NCBI RefSeq assembly: GCF_026341515.1
Contig: NZ_JAPEOK010000001.1
Span: 7,936,001 to 8,000,000, forward strand
Length of the DNA: 64,000 nt
DNA from: Streptomyces sp. NBC_00878
GTDB taxonomy: Bacteria; Actinomycetota; Actinomycetes; Streptomycetales; Streptomycetaceae
Direction: 5' to 3'
Part shown: positions 35,044 through 42,844 of the stretch, one piece after another
Layout of the letters: the number at the start of each line of letters is the position of its first letter
Numbering within the stretch: the first letter of the stretch is position 1
Notes under the pieces: model-generated
What the model was told of the DNA's origin: nothing
The model's input: the letters and a program-made list of their open reading frames with translations, nothing else
Databases searched by the model: none
Program-made: the position numbers and the translations under genes

Positions 35044-35684
35044 GCACCCTCCTCGTCCCGTACTACGAGCACCCGTCCGTCCGCCCCTCGGAGTGGGAGG
35101 CGATCGTGGCGGCGGCACCCCGCCTCTACGGGGTCGTACTGAACCCGGCCAGCGGCCCCGGCGACCGCCCCGACCCGGCCTTCGCCGAGATCGCCGAGCG
35201 GCTGCGAGGGAGGGACGTCCGGGTGCTCGGCTACACCGACACCGACTACGGCCGCAGGTCTCGCGCGGAGGTCGTCCAGGACCTCACGCGGTACCGCGAC
35301 TGGTACGGCACGGACGGCGCGTTCTTCGACCAAGTCACGTCAGGGCTGGGCGACTTCGGCCACTACCAGCGGCTCGCCTCGTCGGCCTGGGGCGCGGGCT
35401 GCACCACCATCGCCCTCAACCACGGGGCGCCGCCACACCCCGCGTACGCCCGCCTGGCCGACGTCCTGGTCACCTTCGAGGGAACCTGGGACGCGTACCG
35501 CAGCTTCCGCCCGGCCCCCTTCACGGCAGGCCGCACGCGCCAGTGCCACCTGGTCCACGGCGTCCCACCGGGCGCCCCCGTGGGCGACCTGGCCCGCACC
35601 CGGGGCGCCACGATCCACTGCGCGGTCCCGGGCGAGGGGGCGCACCCGTGGGGCACGCTGCCGTGTGCCTTGCAGGCGGGCTGA
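35040..35684 (+). CDS. Spherulation-specific family 4 (Sph3/PelA-like) glycoside hydrolase
   Basis: 214 residues starting at the ATG of an ATGA overlap. Family hallmarks: LLVPYYEHPS, GVVLNPASGPG, VLGYTDTDYG and WYGTDGAFFDQ. In fungal Sph3 (GH135) and PelA, an Asp and a distant Glu are essential; the equivalents appear to be D97 and E147 (TFEGTWDAY). The residue after D97 is Gln, not the Glu found in Sph3. No signal peptide is visible, so it looks cytosolic, unlike Sph3 and PelA. It may trim chains inside the cell or be exported by another route. Confidence 0.78.
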   Translation: MSTLLVPYYEHPSVRPSEWEAIVAAAPRLYGVVLNPASGPGDRPDPAFAEIAERLRGRDVRVLGYTDTDYGRRSRAEVVQDLTRYRDWYGTDGAFFDQVTSGLGDFGHYQRLASSAWGAGCTTIALNHGAPPHPAYARLADVLVTFEGTWDAYRSFRPAPFTAGRTRQCHLVHGVPPGAPVGDLARTRGATIHCAVPGEGAHPWGTLPCALQAG

Positions 35685-35698
35685 GCTTTCTTTTGCCT

Positions 35699-35912
35699 GC
35701 GGGCTGGTGGGGGCTGGTCGCGCCCACGCGGCGGAGCCGCAAATCGGTACAGCCCCGCGCCCCTGAAAGACGGGCTGCGCCCGCTTTCAGGGGCGGGCGG
35801 GGCAGTGGGCATGGGGCGCGCGGAGCGGTGCGCTTTTCGGGCGGGCGGGACCGTGGGCTTTTAGGGGCGCGGGGAACTGCGCGACCAGCCCCCACCGGGC
35901 CGCACTGTGAAG
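35699..35912. repeat. Intergenic palindromic repeat family 1, copy F
   Basis: Full palindromic copy between the convergent spherulin-4 and cobS genes: GGGGGCTGGTCGCGCCC and, about 190 bp on, GCGCGACCAGCCCCC reading back. Inside are GCGGAGCCGCAAATCGG, GCGCCCCTGAAAG and a GGGGCGGGCGG/TTTTCGGGCGGGCGG stretch peculiar to this copy. Confidence 0.85.
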
Positions 35913-35929
35913 ACAACCCCCGGCCCCCC

Positions 35930-36736
35930 TCACCCAAGGGCCAGCACCACCAGCGTCGCGGTAGCGGCAGTTTCGGCCAAGGCTCCGAAGATGTCCCCGG
36001 TGATCCCGCCGAAGCGGCGGACGCTGTGTCGAAGCAGCAGCTCGGCGCAGCCGCACGCCGTAACCACGGCGAGCACGGCGAGCACGCCGTGGACAGGACC
36101 GTACGCCCCGAAGCCCGCCCCCGCCGCGAGCGCGGTGACGCCGACCGTCACCAGAACCGCCCCCCGCAGGGGCACCGTGCCGGCCACCGCCGCCCCCAAC
36201 CCCTCCGGCCGAGCCGGCGGCACGCCCACCCTCGCGGCCAGTGTGAGCGCGAGCCGGGCCGCGACCGCCGATACGACGGTCGCCAACGCACCCCGCCCCC
36301 AAGAGCCGCCGTAGGCCTCCGAGAGCGCCGCCACCTGGCCGAACAGCACGAACACGAGGGTGATGACACCGAACGGCCCGATGTCCGACCGCTTCATGAT
36401 GCGCAACGCGTCCTCGGCGGGCTTGCCGCTGCCCAGCCCGTCCGCGGTGTCGGCGAGCCCGTCGAGATGGAGGCCGCGCGTCAGCACCGCGGGCACCGCC
36501 GCCCCCGCCACGGCCGCGAGCAGCGGACCCGCGCCGAGGACCAGCAGGAACAGGCCGACCGCCGCGGCGGCCAGACCCACCACCAGCCCGGCGACGGGCG
36601 CGCACAGCATCCCGGCCCGCGCGGCCTCGCGGTCCCACCGCGTCACCTCGACCGGCAGCACGGTGAGCGTGCCGAAGGCGAAACGGAGGCCGTCGGGCCA
36701 GGAGGCCGGGGTGGTTTCCGGCGGGGGCTTGGACAC
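35930..36736 (-). CDS. cobS: Adenosylcobinamide-GDP ribazoletransferase
   Basis: Last step of cobalamin nucleotide-loop assembly, joining AdoCbi-GDP and α-ribazole at the membrane. 268 residues, multi-pass, with RGLHLDGLADTADGLG (the family's HLDGLAD motif), RIMKRSDIGPFGV and RFGGITGDIFGAL near the C-terminus. GTG start without clear ribosome site. cobT and the cobU fusion lie 3.6 and 6.1 kb away on the same strand, separated by unrelated genes. Confidence 0.93.
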   Translation of the reverse strand: MSKPPPETTPASWPDGLRFAFGTLTVLPVEVTRWDREAARAGMLCAPVAGLVVGLAAAAVGLFLLVLGAGPLLAAVAGAAVPAVLTRGLHLDGLADTADGLGSGKPAEDALRIMKRSDIGPFGVITLVFVLFGQVAALSEAYGGSWGRGALATVVSAVAARLALTLAARVGVPPARPEGLGAAVAGTVPLRGAVLVTVGVTALAAGAGFGAYGPVHGVLAVLAVVTACGCAELLLRHSVRRFGGITGDIFGALAETAATATLVVLALG

Positions 36737-36815
36737 CGGCGCAGATTACCCGGCGGCCCGAGAGCCCCTGTGAGCCGCCCACGGCAGCCATGGACAAAGT
36801 GGATAAAGTGCGCGC

Positions 36816-37583
36816 ATGGGTCACTGGTGGACACGGAACATCACCGAACCGGGAAAGCTGCCGCTCCTGCTGGCGCTCGCCTCCTTCGTACTGACCTTTT
36901 TGATCACCCGGACCGTCGTCCGGATGATCCGCGCGGGCAAGGGCCCCTTCGGCAACGTCGAGGCGGGCGGCGTCCACATCCACCACGTGGTCCCCGGCGT
37001 CGTCCTGACCGTGATCGGCGGCTTCGGCGCGGTGGCCAGCGGCCGGCACGGCTTCGGCTCGGCCGTGTTCGCCGTGGTGTTCGGCATCGGCGCGGGTCTC
37101 GTCCTCGACGAGTTCGCGCTGATCCTGCACCTCGACGACGTCTACTGGAGCGAGGAGGGCCGCAAGAGCGTCGAGGTCGTGGTGCTCACCGCGGCCCTGG
37201 TGGGCCTGATGCTCAGCGGTTTCCTGCCGTTCGGCGTCAACGACCTCTCGGAGGACGAACTGCAGGACCGCGCGGGCGTGATGGTGAGCATCGCCGTGAA
37301 CTTCCTCATCTCGCTGCTGGCCCTGAGCAAGGGCAAGACACGTATGGCGATCTTCGGCGTGATCGTTCCGCTCGTCGCCCTGGTCGGCGCGATCCGCCTC
37401 GCCCGCCCCGGCTCCCCGTGGGCCAAGCGCTTCTACCGCAACCGGCACCGCGCCCGGGCCAAGTCCCGGCTGCGGGCCTACCACCACGACCGCCGCTGGG
37501 CGGGCCCCCGCCGCAGGATTCAGGACTGGATCGGCGGCAAACCGGATCCGGAACCCGTCCGGTCCCTGCCCGGCGGCCGGTGA
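36816..37583 (+). CDS. Actinobacterial integral membrane protein
   Basis: 255 residues with about five to six transmembrane segments (LLLALASFVLTFLITRTVV, VVPGVVLTVIGGFGAV, AVFAVVFGIGAGLVLDEFAL, LTAALVGLMLSGFLPFG, IAVNFLISLLALS, IFGVIVPLVALVGA), a conserved His cluster GGVHIHHVVPG and a basic C-terminal tail (RNRHRARAKSRLRAYHHDRR). Found in many Streptomyces; function unknown. Its last 64 nt overlap the end of the convergent rhomboid-like gene. Confidence 0.8.
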   Translation: MGHWWTRNITEPGKLPLLLALASFVLTFLITRTVVRMIRAGKGPFGNVEAGGVHIHHVVPGVVLTVIGGFGAVASGRHGFGSAVFAVVFGIGAGLVLDEFALILHLDDVYWSEEGRKSVEVVVLTAALVGLMLSGFLPFGVNDLSEDELQDRAGVMVSIAVNFLISLLALSKGKTRMAIFGVIVPLVALVGAIRLARPGSPWAKRFYRNRHRARAKSRLRAYHHDRRWAGPRRRIQDWIGGKPDPEPVRSLPGGR

Positions 37584-38239
37584 CGGAGTCCGGAGATCGC
37601 GCACAGCACCAGCACGGCCGCGATCGCGGCCAGATGCTCCTTGCCCGCCAGGTTCTCCTTGAACAGCACCTCGACCACCATGGCCGCGACGACGACCCCC
37701 ACGGTGACGTACGCGCGATACCGCAGGCCGAGGAAGACCGCGAGCCCGACCACGGCCGCCGACGGCCCGGTGTCCACGACCCACGCGTCCGAGGCGGGCA
37801 GCCCCAGCGGGCCGTGCGGGCCGAGCGCGACGCCCACGCGCGCGTAGAGCGTGCCGGCCAGCGTGGCGACGTACGCGACGACGAGCGTGCGCCACCAGCC
37901 CAGGCAGATCTCGGCGATCCCGAACACGATCAGTATCTGCGCGAGCGCGCCCCACACGGGCAGGTCCAGGGCCGGTACGAAGAGGGAGAGCGGGGTGCGC
38001 AGAAGGGCGAGCCAGAGCGCGTCCTCGGCGCGGACGGCACCGATGTCCTGGACGAACCGGTAGCCCCAGGGCTGGTTCTGCACGAACTGCATGACCGTCG
38101 TCAGACACACCCCGGCGACGGTCATGGGGACCGCCCGCCACCGCCTCACGACGAGGCCCGCACGCACGGTCGCGTACAGCGGCCCCCATTCGGCGCGGGC
38201 GAACCGGGCCGGTCGGGCCAGGCGGGCGGGGGTGGTCAT
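37520..38239 (-). CDS. Rhomboid-like membrane protein
   Basis: 239 residues, six hydrophobic segments. The segment VDTGPSAAVVGLAVFLGL holds a GPSA motif resembling the catalytic G-x-S of rhomboid proteases and a later segment has GKEHLAAIAAVLVLC with a His, so it may be an active or degenerate intramembrane protease. Start at ATG 38239 is uncertain (the frame is open to 38308 and beyond). It precedes a lysyl-PG synthase-like gene on the same strand; a working relationship is possible, as the two sit next to each other. Confidence 0.65.
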   Translation of the reverse strand: MTTPARLARPARFARAEWGPLYATVRAGLVVRRWRAVPMTVAGVCLTTVMQFVQNQPWGYRFVQDIGAVRAEDALWLALLRTPLSLFVPALDLPVWGALAQILIVFGIAEICLGWWRTLVVAYVATLAGTLYARVGVALGPHGPLGLPASDAWVVDTGPSAAVVGLAVFLGLRYRAYVTVGVVVAAMVVEVLFKENLAGKEHLAAIAAVLVLCAISGLRHRPPGRDRTGSGSGLPPIQS

Positions 38240-38314
38240 GGGCGGGCGACCACGAGCTCGTACGAGCTCATGTGCCCTATGTTCCGATCCCTGATCTGTC
38301 TCATCCACGCGTAC

Positions 38315-40129
38315 TCATCTGTGTGACTCCAGGTGCTTGCGGTGCAGCCATTTCGGCAGGCCCGGCGCCTCCAGGAACCCCTCCGCGCGGGCCGCGGCGA
38401 GGCCGATGCGCGGTAGGTCACCGCTCTTCTCGAAGAGCAGGAACCGGGGTTCCCAGATGGGCCGGTACTTGGCGTTGGCGCGGTACAGCGACTCGATCTG
38501 CCACCAGCGCGAGAAGAAGCTGAGGAGTGACCTCCACAGCCGCAGTACCGGGCCCGCGCCGAGACGCGCCCCACGTTCGAAGACGGAACGGAACATGGCG
38601 AAGTTGAGCGAGACCTGCGTGATCCCGATCTCGGGGGCCCGCTGGAGGAGCTCGATGACCATGAACTCCATCAGCCCGTTCTCGGAGTCCCGGTCCCGCC
38701 GCATGAGGTCGAGCGAGAGCCCGTGCGGCCCCCAGGGCACGAAGGAGAGCACCGCCCTCAACTCGCCCTCCCCATAGGTGCATTCGAGCATCACGCACCG
38801 CCCGTCACCCGGATCCCCGAGCCGCCCGAGCGCCATGCTGAAGCCCCGCTCGGTCGCCCCGTCCCGCCAGTCGTCGGCACGCTTCAGGAGGTACGCCATC
38901 TCGTCGGCCGGGATGTCCTCGTGGCGCCGGACGCGGACCTGGTAGCCCGCGCGCTGGACGCGGTTGTAGGCCTGGCGGACGGTCCGCATGGCCCGCCCCT
39001 CCAGCGTGAACTCGGCCGTCTCGACGATCGCCTCGTCTCCCAGCTCCAGCGCGTCGAGGCCGTGGCGCGCGTAGATGGTCCCCGCCTCCTCGCTCGCGCC
39101 CATCACCGCCGGAATCCAGCCATGTACGCGCGCCTCGGCGAGCCAGGGGCCGATGGCGCCGGGCCACGCCTCGGGATCGCCGATGGGGTCGCCGGAGGCC
39201 AGCGAGACACCGCTCACGACGCGGTAGACGACGGCTGCCTTGCCGGTCGGGGACCACACCACGCTCTTCTCGCGGCGCAGCGCGAAGTAGCCGAGGGAGT
39301 CGCGGTCGCCGTTCTTGTCGAGCAGCGCGCGCAGCCGCCGCTCGTCGTCCTCGGTGAGCGGGTCGACGGCGCGGCGGGAACGGAAGGCCGCGTAGAACAC
39401 GGCGAGGACCAGCAGGGTGCTGAGGACGTTGATGGCGACGTTCACCCAGTTGGGAGTGGTGACGCCGGGGAAGTGGGAGTCGTCGGCGGCGACCGAGATC
39501 AGCCGCAGGGTGCCGTAGCGCCAGCGGTCCGGGAACGTCGAGGGGTGCGCGTCGTGCGCGTTGTTCGTGACGGTCACCAGGAGTGCGGCGAGCAGTGAGC
39601 AGAGCAGCAGTCCGCCGACCGCGACGGCGGCCGCCAGCTTCGGGTTCGAGCGGTCGCCCTTCGCGTAGAACTCGCGCCGGCCGATGACGAGGGATGCCAC
39701 GAAGGCGGCCGTGAGGGCGAGGGAGATCCAGTTCTGCGGGTACTGGCGGATCTCCGGGAAGGCCATCGCGAAGGCGAACAGCAGGAGGAAGAGCCCGCTG
39801 AGTACGAGGTTGAGGATCCAGGCCGCTCGTTTGCGACGGCGCATCGTGATCGCCAGGAACATCGTGAACGCACCCGACGCGAAGCCTGCCGTCAGGAGAT
39901 ACGGGGTGAAGTAGTCCTCGGTGTTGTGGCGGCGCACGTCCTGGCCGAGGGAGACCCATGCGGCGCTCAGGAAGTTGAGGAACGTGACGACGCGGAGGTA
40001 CCACACGGCGAACGCGGTGGCGCGCCGCGAGGCGGGGGTGGTTGGGCGGGCGCCGTCGCCGGTGCGGGCGGGGGCCCGCGCTGGCTCCGGGGCCGGGTTG
40101 TGCACGACGGCAATTCGGGCGGGTCCCAT
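38315..40129 (-). CDS. Phosphatidylglycerol lysyltransferase-type membrane protein (DUF2156)
   Basis: 604 residues: about seven transmembrane segments in the N-terminal third, then a cytosolic double-GNAT-like DUF2156 domain (SGVSLASGDPIGDPEAWP, GLSLDLMRRDRDSENGLMEF, ISLNFAMF-like VSLNFAMFRSVFERGA). This is the MprF/LysX-type aminoacyl-transfer domain without a lysyl-tRNA synthetase domain. It could add an amino acid from aminoacyl-tRNA to phosphatidylglycerol, altering surface charge. Start from ATG 40129; no ribosome site is visible. Confidence 0.8.
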   Translation of the reverse strand: MGPARIAVVHNPAPEPARAPARTGDGARPTTPASRRATAFAVWYLRVVTFLNFLSAAWVSLGQDVRRHNTEDYFTPYLLTAGFASGAFTMFLAITMRRRKRAAWILNLVLSGLFLLLFAFAMAFPEIRQYPQNWISLALTAAFVASLVIGRREFYAKGDRSNPKLAAAVAVGGLLLCSLLAALLVTVTNNAHDAHPSTFPDRWRYGTLRLISVAADDSHFPGVTTPNWVNVAINVLSTLLVLAVFYAAFRSRRAVDPLTEDDERRLRALLDKNGDRDSLGYFALRREKSVVWSPTGKAAVVYRVVSGVSLASGDPIGDPEAWPGAIGPWLAEARVHGWIPAVMGASEEAGTIYARHGLDALELGDEAIVETAEFTLEGRAMRTVRQAYNRVQRAGYQVRVRRHEDIPADEMAYLLKRADDWRDGATERGFSMALGRLGDPGDGRCVMLECTYGEGELRAVLSFVPWGPHGLSLDLMRRDRDSENGLMEFMVIELLQRAPEIGITQVSLNFAMFRSVFERGARLGAGPVLRLWRSLLSFFSRWWQIESLYRANAKYRPIWEPRFLLFEKSGDLPRIGLAAARAEGFLEAPGLPKWLHRKHLESHR

Positions 40130-40198
40130 GAAAAGTGATGATATGGGGCGTTTTTACGTATGGGCGCCTATGGGGAGGGGCGGTTCTGTTGGGCGGCG

Positions 40199-40371
40199 AG
40201 TGCGGGTGGGTGGGGGCTGGTCGCGCAGTTCCCCGCGCCCCTGAAAAGCAGGGGGCTGCGCCCCGCAGACAAAAGACATGGGGCGCAGCCCCGTCTTTCA
40301 GGGGCGCGGGGCTGTGTCTATTTGCGGCTCCGCCGCGGGGCGCGACCAGCCCCCACCCACCCGCACCCGAC
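40199..40371. repeat. Intergenic palindromic repeat family 1, copy G (near-complete palindrome)
   Basis: The best view of the complete unit: GTGGGGGCTGGTCGCGCAG at the left end and GGGCGCGACCAGCCCCCAC at the right end are inverted repeats, with GCCCCTGAAAAGC/GTCTTTCAGGGGC inside. No nested element. Sits between the DUF2156 start and the cobT stop. Confidence 0.85.
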
Positions 40372-40388
40372 GAACTACCCCCAGGCCG

Positions 40389-41462
40389 CTATTCCTTCTC
40401 GGGGTCCTCAGAGTCCTCGGTGCCCTCCGGGATCTCCGCCGCCAACGCGGCAGCCGCCTGCACCAGTGGCAAGGCGAGCAACGCCCCCGCCCCCTCCCCG
40501 ACCGTCACCCCGTGATCGAGCAGAGGCTCGAGCGCCATCCGGTCGAACGCCTTCGCCTGCGCCGGCTCGCCGCTGGTCTGGCCCGCCAGCCACCAGTCCG
40601 GCGCCCGGAAGGCAACCCGCTGCCCGACCAGCGCACACGCGGCCGAGACGACCCCGTCAAGGATCACCGGCGTCTTCCGCGCCGCACTCTGCAACAGGAA
40701 CCCGGTGATCGCGGCCAGGTCGGCCCCGCCCACGGTCGCGAGCAGCTGAAGCTGATCGCCGAGCACGGGCCGAGCGCGACGCAGCGCGTCGCGAACCGCC
40801 GCACACTTGCGCATCCAGGCGAGGTCGTCGATCGCCCGCCCGCCACGCCCGGTGACAACCGACGCATCGGTGCCGCACAGCGCGGCGATCAGCACGGCCG
40901 CGGCCGTGGTCCCCCCGACGCTCACGTCCCCGAGCACGACGAGATCGGTCCCGGAGTCCGCCTCCTCGTCCGCGACGGCGACCCCCGCGCGGAACGCGGC
41001 CTCCGCCTCCTCCAGGGACAGCGCGTCCTCCACGTCGATCCGCCCGGACCCACGCCGCACCCGATGCCGTACGACCTCGTCGGGCAGGCTCTCCGGCTCG
41101 CAGTCGAGTGCCATGTCCACCACCCGCACGGGCACCCCGAGCCGCCGGGCCAGCACGGCGGCGGGGCTCACGCCGTCCAGCACGGCACGCACCAGCTCGT
41201 CCGCGCTTCCCGCGGGCCGCGCCGACACCCCCAGTTCGGCGACCCCGTGGTCACCCGCGAACAGCACCACACGCGGACGCTCGATCGCCCGCACCGGCAC
41301 GGCGGCCTGCGCCGCCGCCAGCCACTCACCGAGTTCGTCGAGGCGCCCCAGGGACCCGGGCGGCACGACCTGCCGCTCCCGGCGCGCCTCGGCGTCACGC
41401 CGTACGCCACCGTCGGGGCGCTCGATCAGATCGGTGAAGTCGTCGAGATTAAGCGAGCTCAT
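40389..41462 (-). CDS. cobT: Nicotinate-nucleotide-dimethylbenzimidazole phosphoribosyltransferase
   Basis: Makes α-ribazole phosphate from NaMN and DMB for the lower cobalamin ligand. 357 residues: VVPPGSLGRLDELG, VVLFAGDHGVAE, LGDVSVGGTTAAAVL, and the catalytic region HGVTVGEGAGALLALPLV. ATG 41462 (MSSLNLDDFTDLI). The C-terminus is an acidic tail (EGTEDSEDPEKE). Confidence 0.93.
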   Translation of the reverse strand: MSSLNLDDFTDLIERPDGGVRRDAEARRERQVVPPGSLGRLDELGEWLAAAQAAVPVRAIERPRVVLFAGDHGVAELGVSARPAGSADELVRAVLDGVSPAAVLARRLGVPVRVVDMALDCEPESLPDEVVRHRVRRGSGRIDVEDALSLEEAEAAFRAGVAVADEEADSGTDLVVLGDVSVGGTTAAAVLIAALCGTDASVVTGRGGRAIDDLAWMRKCAAVRDALRRARPVLGDQLQLLATVGGADLAAITGFLLQSAARKTPVILDGVVSAACALVGQRVAFRAPDWWLAGQTSGEPAQAKAFDRMALEPLLDHGVTVGEGAGALLALPLVQAAAALAAEIPEGTEDSEDPEKE

Positions 41463-41581
41463 TCGCCGAACAGTACCGGCAGTGATCGGGCCGGTCTCCT
41501 GACGGTCGGTCAGTGCGCTTCACAGGGTCGTTGCATCGAAGATCGCTATCCCATACGTTCCGGTTTGCAGTGGATTGTCAT

Positions 41582-41601
41582 ACCGGTTTGTATCGACCGG
41601 T
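41582..41601. promoter_or_regulatory. Possible operator or promoter element upstream of a methyltransferase
   Basis: ACCGGT occurs twice with 8 nt between (41582-41587 and 41596-41601), surrounded by AT-richer DNA (TTGTCATACC, TTTGTATCG, TATCAGCC) that stands out in this GC-rich gap. It lies 60-80 bp upstream of the methyltransferase start. Confidence 0.35.
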
Positions 41602-41662
41602 AGTAGCTCATATCAGCCTCTACAGGGTCGTACCGCGTCGGACCGGCAGGAGCAGACAGACC

Positions 41663-42808
41663 ATGCCCCCCACACCCGCCACATCACCCACGCCCGCCAC
41701 ACCGCCCGCACAGCCCGCGCCTCCCGTACAGCAGACCGTCGCCCGGCGCCGCGCCGCGTACCTCAGCGAACTCGCCCAGGGCACCGACCACTTCCACGAG
41801 CCCCGCCGGCCCGACTGCCCCTGGTGCGGCTCCCCGCGGCTGCGCACCCGCCTGCGCACCCCGGACCTGCTCCAGCACAAGCCCGGCACCTTCGTCGTCG
41901 ACGAGTGCGAGGACTGCGCCCACGCCTTCCAGAACCCCCGCCTCACCGCCCAGGGCCTCGCCTTCTACTACCGGGACTTCTACGAGGGCCACGAGAGCCG
42001 GCAGAGCCACGAGAACTTCGCCGAGCGGCGCCTGCACGCCCGGGCGCGACGCAGACGCCACGAGGCCGCCGCCCGCGCCATGCTCCCGTTCCCCGAGCCC
42101 GAGAGCTGGCTGGACGTCGGCACCGGCCACGGCCACTTCCCGGCGGCGGCCAAGGAGTTGTACACCTACACGTCCTTCGACGGGCTCGACCCCACCTCGC
42201 GCGTCGAGAAGGCGCGGACGGCGGGCCGCGTCGAGGAGGCGCACCACGGACGGCTGCCCGACCTCGTCGACCGGCTGCGCGCCCGCTACGACGTGGTCAG
42301 CATGTTCCACCATCTGGAGCACAGCCCCGACCCGCGCGAGGAACTGCGCGCCGCGCTCGCCGTGCTGCGCCCCGGCGGGCACCTGCTCGTCGAAGTCCCG
42401 GACCCGGACTGCGCGTTCGGCGCGCTGCTCGGCAAGTGGTGGGTGTCGTACTGCCAGCCGCAGCACCTCCACCTCATGCCGCTGCGCAACCTGCTCGACG
42501 AACTGGACGAACTCGGCTGCTCGGTCGTCTCCACCGACCGCCGCGAACCGCACATCCCGTACGACCTGACGGGCGCCCTCGCCCTCGCGATCGGCAACCG
42601 GCTGCCCGGCGGTGACGAGCCCTGGCGCCCCGTCCCGCCGACCGACCTCCAGCGCACCCTCCGTACGGCCCTGACCCGGGCCACCGCCCCGCTGCTCGCC
42701 TCGGCCCAGGTCCTGGACCATGCCCTGGCCCCGCTCCTGCGCCGCACCCGCTTCTCGAACGCGTACCGGATCATCGCCCGCAAGACGACGAAGAGGCCCT
42801 CCCCCTAG
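41663..42808 (+). CDS. Class I SAM-dependent methyltransferase with N-terminal zinc-finger-like motif
   Basis: 381 residues. N-terminal Pro/Thr-rich linker, then CPWCGSPRLRTR ... VDECEDCAHAFQNPRLT (two CxxC pairs, the Methyltransf_13-like zinc-binding module), SAM motif SWLDVGTGHGHFPAAA, and FHHLEHSPDPREELRAALAVL. Similar proteins act on sugars or lipid-linked saccharides. AGGAG precedes ATG 41663; a start further left at 41513 is possible but lacks support. Lies in opposite orientation between cobT and cobU. Confidence 0.82.
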   Translation: MPPTPATSPTPATPPAQPAPPVQQTVARRRAAYLSELAQGTDHFHEPRRPDCPWCGSPRLRTRLRTPDLLQHKPGTFVVDECEDCAHAFQNPRLTAQGLAFYYRDFYEGHESRQSHENFAERRLHARARRRRHEAAARAMLPFPEPESWLDVGTGHGHFPAAAKELYTYTSFDGLDPTSRVEKARTAGRVEEAHHGRLPDLVDRLRARYDVVSMFHHLEHSPDPREELRAALAVLRPGGHLLVEVPDPDCAFGALLGKWWVSYCQPQHLHLMPLRNLLDELDELGCSVVSTDRREPHIPYDLTGALALAIGNRLPGGDEPWRPVPPTDLQRTLRTALTRATAPLLASAQVLDHALAPLLRRTRFSNAYRIIARKTTKRPSP

Positions 42809-42844
42809 GCCTCCCGAAAAGGTTCCCTTACCCCCTGTCGCCCT

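Noticed and set aside
29870..35684. A secondary-metabolite biosynthetic cluster
   Set aside because: No PKS, NRPS, terpene or RiPP enzymes; the genes fit polysaccharide synthesis instead.
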